Source: Phenylobacterium sp. NIBR 498073
Lineage (GTDB): Bacteria > Pseudomonadota > Alphaproteobacteria > Caulobacterales > Caulobacteraceae
DNA length: 64,000 nucleotides
Direction: 5' to 3'
Assembly (NCBI RefSeq): GCF_027286305.1
Contig: NZ_CP114599.1
Coordinates: forward strand, 2,046,001 to 2,110,000
Shown: in pieces, positions 60,734 through 64,000 of the stretch
Position numbering within the stretch: the stretch's first letter is position 1
Layout of the letters: every line of letters starts with the position of its first letter
Position numbers and translations under genes: made by a program
The notes under the pieces: model-generated
What the model was told of the DNA's origin: nothing
The model's database searches: none
The model's input: the letters and a program-made list of their open reading frames with translations, nothing else

Positions 60734-62276
60734 CGGCCACCCGCTTTTCGACGACCTGACCCTCGCCTTCGGGGCCGAACGCACCGGCCTCGTGGGGCGC
60801 AACGGCGTGGGCAAGACCACCCTGATCCGGCTGATGCTGGGCGAGATCGCGCCTGCGGCCGGGACGGTCGTCGTGCGCGGCCGCGTCGGCGTGCTGCGCC
60901 AGGCCCTGGCCCCGCCGCCGGGCGCCAGCGTGGCCGACATCCTGGGGCTCGCCGGCGAGCTGGCCCGCCTGGAGCGGATCGAGGCCGGCGCCGGGAGCGA
61001 GGACGATTTCGCCGACGCCGACTGGAGCCTGCTCTCGCGCCTGGAGGCGGGGCTGGCCCAGGTTGGGCTGGCGGGGCTCGACCCCATGCGCCCGGCCGCC
61101 GAGCTCAGCGGCGGGCAGGCGACCCGCGCCTCGCTGGCCGGGCTGCTGGCCCGCGAGCCGGACCTGCTGCTGCTGGACGAGCCGACCAACAATCTCGACG
61201 CCGAGGCGCGCGACCTGATCGCCCAGGTGCTGGCCGCGTGGAAGGGCGGGGCGGTGGTGGTCAGTCACGACCGCGCCCTGCTGCGCCTGATGGACCGGAC
61301 GGTCGAGCTGACCAGCCTGGGGGCCAGGGTCTATGGCGGCGGCTACGACCTCTATGCCGAGCGCAAGGCCCAGGAGGAGGCGGCCGCCGTCCGTGAGCTG
61401 GCCGACGCCGAGCGGACGGTGGCCCGCGTCGAGCGCGAGACCCAGGTCGCGCGCGAGCGCAAGGACCGCCGGGACGCGGCCGGGCGCAAGTTCGCGGCCA
61501 AGCGCAGCGAGCCCAAGATCCTGCTCGGCGGCATGGCCGAACGGGCGGAGAACTCAGGGGCGCGTGAGGGGCAGGTGGCCGCTCGGCTGCGCGAACAGGC
61601 CGCTGGCGACCTGGCCGAGGCGCAGGGGCGCGTGGAGCGTCTGCGGCGCCTGGCGTTCGAGCTGCCGCCTTCGGGACTGGCGGCCGGCAAGACGGTGCTG
61701 GCCCTCGACGAGGCCGCCTTCGCCTATCCGGGGGGGCGGCCCGTGCTCAGCGGCCTGTCGTTGCGGATCGCAGGCCCCGAGCGAGTGGCGGTGACCGGCC
61801 GTAACGGCGCGGGCAAGTCGACCCTGATCGGGCTGGTCACCGGCGACCTGACGCCCACCGCTGGGCGCGTCACGCACGGCGCACGCTTCGCCTTGCTTGA
61901 CCAGCAGACCGCCATGCTGGCGCCCGACGAGACCCTGGTCGACGCCTTCCAGCGGCTGAACCTCGGCGCCACCCGCAACGACGCCCACGCGGCGCTCGCC
62001 CGGTTCCTGTTCCGCAACACCGCCGCGGAAAAGCCGGTCGCCGCGCTCAGCGGCGGCGAGCGCCTGCGCGCGGCCATGGCCTGCGTGCTGATGTCGGCGA
62101 CGCCGCCCCAGCTGCTCGTCCTCGACGAGCCGACCAACCACCTGGACCTCGACTCGATCGCGGCGGTCGAGGCGGCGCTGCGCGGCTATGACGGAGCGAT
62201 TCTGGTGGTCAGCCACGACCGCGATTTTCTGAACGCGATCTCCGTGGATCGGGAAGTGCGGCTAGGCGACGACTAG
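60687..62276 (+). CDS. ABC-F family ATP-binding protein
   Basis: 529-aa cytosolic protein with two ABC cassettes and no membrane domain: Walker A GRNGVGKTTLI and GRNGAGKSTLI, signatures ELSGGQATRASLAG and ALSGGERLRAAMAC, Walker B LLLLDEPTNNLDA and LLVLDEPTNHLDLDS. The inter-domain linker (about residues 215-300) is charged and helical (ERKDRRDAAGRKFAAKRSEPK), as in ribosome-acting ABC-F proteins. ATG 60687 has no ribosome-binding site of its own but lies inside the leader ORF. Could be a translation factor or an antibiotic-resistance protein. Confidence 0.93.
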   Translation: MSAFLTLDGLSYKTPDGHPLFDDLTLAFGAERTGLVGRNGVGKTTLIRLMLGEIAPAAGTVVVRGRVGVLRQALAPPPGASVADILGLAGELARLERIEAGAGSEDDFADADWSLLSRLEAGLAQVGLAGLDPMRPAAELSGGQATRASLAGLLAREPDLLLLDEPTNNLDAEARDLIAQVLAAWKGGAVVVSHDRALLRLMDRTVELTSLGARVYGGGYDLYAERKAQEEAAAVRELADAERTVARVERETQVARERKDRRDAAGRKFAAKRSEPKILLGGMAERAENSGAREGQVAARLREQAAGDLAEAQGRVERLRRLAFELPPSGLAAGKTVLALDEAAFAYPGGRPVLSGLSLRIAGPERVAVTGRNGAGKSTLIGLVTGDLTPTAGRVTHGARFALLDQQTAMLAPDETLVDAFQRLNLGATRNDAHAALARFLFRNTAAEKPVAALSGGERLRAAMACVLMSATPPQLLVLDEPTNHLDLDSIAAVEAALRGYDGAILVVSHDRDFLNAISVDREVRLGDD

Positions 62277-63184
62277 GCCTGGCTGGAGTCCAGGGTCACC
62301 GCCGCGACCAGGCCGTCGGGGACCAGGTCGCGGATGATGCTGGCCAGGCCGATGCGCACCGCCAGCTCGCCGCCGTCCTTGACCAGCAGGGTGGTGGCGA
62401 CCTGGCTCGGCTGGCCGCCCTGCAGCACGGCTTCCAGCGCCGCGGTCAGGTCGGCGCGGTCGCGCGGCCGGGCGATGTCGGGCAGGCGGCAGGAAACCAG
62501 TTCGTCGGCCGAGAAGCCAAGCAGCTTGGCGAACCCCGGATCGATGGTGGCCAGAACTCCGCGGACATTGAGCCGCAGAACCATCACCTGCGGCAGCATC
62601 GACAGCGCCGCGTCCAGGGCGCGCGCTTCGTTCAGCTGCGCCTGCATCTCGCGCTCGGCGGTGCGGTTTTGGATCAGCACCGCCACGCCGCCTGGATAGG
62701 GAAAGGCGCGGAAGCCGTAGTGGCGCACGCCGGGCGCGTCGCCAGGCGCCTCGAACTCCAGCGTCTCGCCGCTCCGCAGCGCGCGCTTGAGCTGCTCGCC
62801 CATCAGCGAGCGGGCGGTCGCCGGAAACAGGTCTTCCCAGAACCGGCCGACCAGCTGCGAGGCGCTATGGCCCACCAGCGCTTCGAACACGTGGTTCACG
62901 GCGGTGATGTGCAACTGGGAGTTCACGGCCATGAACGCCTCGGTCACATGATCGAGGATTGCGTGCTGGCTGGTCTCGAAGAACGGTTCGTTGTCTTCGC
63001 GCGGGTGGAAGGAATGGTCTTCCTTCGATGCTGAGTAGTAGTCGGCCGATACCAATACTACCCGTGGTCGCCCGTGGTGGGTAACGATGACCGGACCGCC
63101 CAATGCTCGATCCTGCCACTGTCCGAAATTCCGGCTGATCTCGCCGGCGGTAACGACGGAAGGCTCCCCGTGGCCATTGTTCAT
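62273..63184 (-). CDS. Phd/YefM-like domain fused to PAS domains
   Basis: 303-aa protein with an unusual architecture. Residues ~8-50 read as a Phd/YefM antitoxin fold: SVVTAGEISRNFGQWQDRAL, GGPVIVTHHGRPRVVLVSADYY. No toxin gene is adjacent. Residues ~70-165 are a PAS domain (HAILDHVTEAFMAVNSQLHI, VNHVFEALVGHSASQLVGRFW) and ~185-300 a second (LPQVMVLRLNVRGVLATIDPGFAKLLGFSADELV). No kinase, GGDEF or other output follows, so DNA binding by the Phd domain is the probable output. It may be a ligand- or redox-sensing repressor; TGCGTA repeats lie upstream. Confidence 0.85.
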   Translation of the reverse strand: MNNGHGEPSVVTAGEISRNFGQWQDRALGGPVIVTHHGRPRVVLVSADYYSASKEDHSFHPREDNEPFFETSQHAILDHVTEAFMAVNSQLHITAVNHVFEALVGHSASQLVGRFWEDLFPATARSLMGEQLKRALRSGETLEFEAPGDAPGVRHYGFRAFPYPGGVAVLIQNRTAEREMQAQLNEARALDAALSMLPQVMVLRLNVRGVLATIDPGFAKLLGFSADELVSCRLPDIARPRDRADLTAALEAVLQGGQPSQVATTLLVKDGGELAVRIGLASIIRDLVPDGLVAAVTLDSSQA

Positions 63185-63341
63185 CGCACTTCCAAGCTTC
63201 GCGTGAATTCCGCGGACTGCGCAATTCCCGGAAGGCTCGCCCCCAAGGCCCAGCTACGCTTAACCAAACGCTAGCGTTGCTTCGTGGCAGAGCGCAACTC
63301 GAAATATGTCGCCTGCGCTGAAGGATTGTCGTCCGCAAAAG

Positions 63342-63379
63342 ATGCGTAAAATGCGTACTTTATGCGCTTACTCTACGCA
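63342..63379 (-). promoter_or_regulatory. Repeated TGCGTA motifs upstream of Phd-PAS gene
   Basis: ATGCGTA occurs at 63342-63348 and 63351-63357, ATGCGCTTA at 63362-63370, and the inverse TACGCA at 63374-63379, spaced by 9-12 bp, about 160-195 bp upstream of the Phd-PAS ATG and within the gap to the thioesterase gene. Such phased repeats resemble operator arrays of Phd-type autoregulators. The rest of the 275-bp gap (63185-63459) shows nothing else I recognise. Confidence 0.5.
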
Positions 63380-63459
63380 AAGGTGAGAGGTCGCCAACCT
63401 GCTCGCGAGGGAGCGGCCCCGGACCGACACGCCCGAGGCCGCCCGACGTCGCGGCGGAG

Positions 63460-63900
63460 CTAGGCCGCGGCCTTGCGCACCACGCGGAAGGTGCCGTTGG
63501 CCCGCGCGCAGGGCTCACCGTCGGCGGTGACGAAGGCCTGGGCGAAGGCCAGGGTGGAGCCCGGCTTCACGAACACGGTGTCGAACTCCAGCCACTGGCC
63601 GATCTTCGCCGCGCCCAGGAAGTCGAGCGCGAGGTTGACGGTCACCAGGCTGGCGTCCGGCCCCAGCCGGTGCGCGCAGGAGAGGCCCATGGCGTTGTCG
63701 GCCAGGGCGCTGATCAGCCCCCCGTGCACCATGCCGCGGCTGTTGGTGTGCGCGGCCTCGGCCACCAGCCCCAGCACCACCGCGCTGTCGGTGCGGCGGC
63801 TGTAGATCGGCTCCCAGGGGTCGGTCAGCGGACTTTGCCGGAAGTGCCGCTGGAAGCCGAGCGGGATGGCGAGGGTCTCCTGCATCATCCCATGCCTCAC
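63460..63900 (-). CDS. PaaI-type hotdog-fold thioesterase
   Basis: 146-aa single hotdog-fold acyl-CoA thioesterase. Diagnostic: NSRGMVHGGLISALADNAMGLSC (the HGG...D active-site segment), then LVTVNLALDFLGAAKIGQWLEFDT. GTG 63900 overlaps the stop of an upstream gene (GTGA); the next in-frame ATGs (63888, 63885) are alternatives. It would hydrolyse medium-chain or aromatic acyl-CoAs. Confidence 0.88.
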   Translation of the reverse strand: MRHGMMQETLAIPLGFQRHFRQSPLTDPWEPIYSRRTDSAVVLGLVAEAAHTNSRGMVHGGLISALADNAMGLSCAHRLGPDASLVTVNLALDFLGAAKIGQWLEFDTVFVKPGSTLAFAQAFVTADGEPCARANGTFRVVRKAAA

Positions 63901-64000
63901 GCCGCCGCGGCGAGCTTGGCCAGGCTGGCGATGGTCTTGGCCACGGCCTGGGCCGCCTCCGCGCCCTTGGTCAGGAAGTGCTCGCGGAAGAAGGTCTGGT
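63897..64000 (-). CDS. C-terminal end of a gene running off the window
   Basis: Last 34 codons of a minus-strand gene, starting beyond 64000, ending at 63897 and overlapping the thioesterase GTG by 4 nt. The tail FFREHFLTKGAEAAQAVAKT and ASLAKLAAAA resembles the C-terminal helix of acyl-CoA dehydrogenases, which would suit an adjoining thioesterase, but 34 residues are too few to be sure. Partial; no start visible. Confidence 0.45.
   Translation of the reverse strand, partial: QTFFREHFLTKGAEAAQAVAKTIASLAKLAAAA

Overview
The window is high-GC DNA, densely packed and mostly without introns of non-coding sequence. Its gene content points to an alphaproteobacterium of the Caulobacteraceae (Caulobacter or Phenylobacterium-like). 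Reasons: the dgt / SPOR / nagZ / scpA / scpB / tatABC / serS / surE / pcm / dipM / yajC / secD / secF order, a DipM-like protein with four LysM repeats and a degenerate LytM domain, a GAAC-N7-GAAC SOS box upstream of uvrA, and a near-consensus CtrA site plus a GANTC site upstream of dipM. The genus is an inference; there is no rRNA in the window.

Positions 248-10220 are an integrated mobile element of about 10 kb in the 3' half of a tRNA-Val(CAC) gene. A 53-bp perfect direct repeat marks both ends, and the intact tRNA is at the right end (10176-10250, minus strand). The element encodes a tyrosine integrase with a DUF4102-like N-terminus, five small tightly coupled genes of unknown function including two tandem paralogues, an AlpA-type HTH protein, a winged-helix-like protein, a prim-pol primase, a RepA-like hexameric helicase/ATPase, a G-rich repeat region that could be an origin, and four cargo genes of unknown function. 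I see no capsid, tail, terminase, relaxase or conjugation genes. The layout is that of a phage-satellite-like (PICI/P4-like) or other replicating integrative element. Pairs of GGTATC motifs with identical 11-bp spacing near both ends look like arm-type recombination sites.

Positions 10250-30600 are ordinary chromosome: gph, glmU, rpiA, gor, an O-antigen-ligase-type membrane protein, class II DAHP synthase, a MATE exporter, a VanZ-like protein, a cold-shock protein, redox and stress genes (MDR oxidoreductase, glutathione peroxidase, xth, erpA) and several small envelope proteins.

Positions 30600-47600 hold long co-directional operons for envelope biogenesis and growth: dgt; SPOR-nagZ-scpA-scpB-tatA-tatB-tatC (peptidoglycan recycling, chromosome condensation, Tat export); serS-surE-pcm-dipM (translation, stress survival, cell division); yajC-secD-secF with an NDUFAF3-like gene and, after a PuuD-like membrane protein and a terminator, an NDUFAF6/phytoene-synthase-like gene.

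Positions 48300-64000 are rich in DNA repair and regulation: trmFO, GST, ogt, uvrA with a LexA box, an ExbB/TolQ-like membrane protein with a BlaI-type repressor under a double inverted operator, an ada / 2OG-Fe(II) oxygenase operon, an ABC-F ATPase preceded by an overlapping 34-codon leader ORF, and an unusual fusion of a Phd/YefM antitoxin-like DNA-binding domain to PAS domains with TGCGTA repeats upstream. The strongest candidates for something new are the integrated element and the Phd-PAS regulator.
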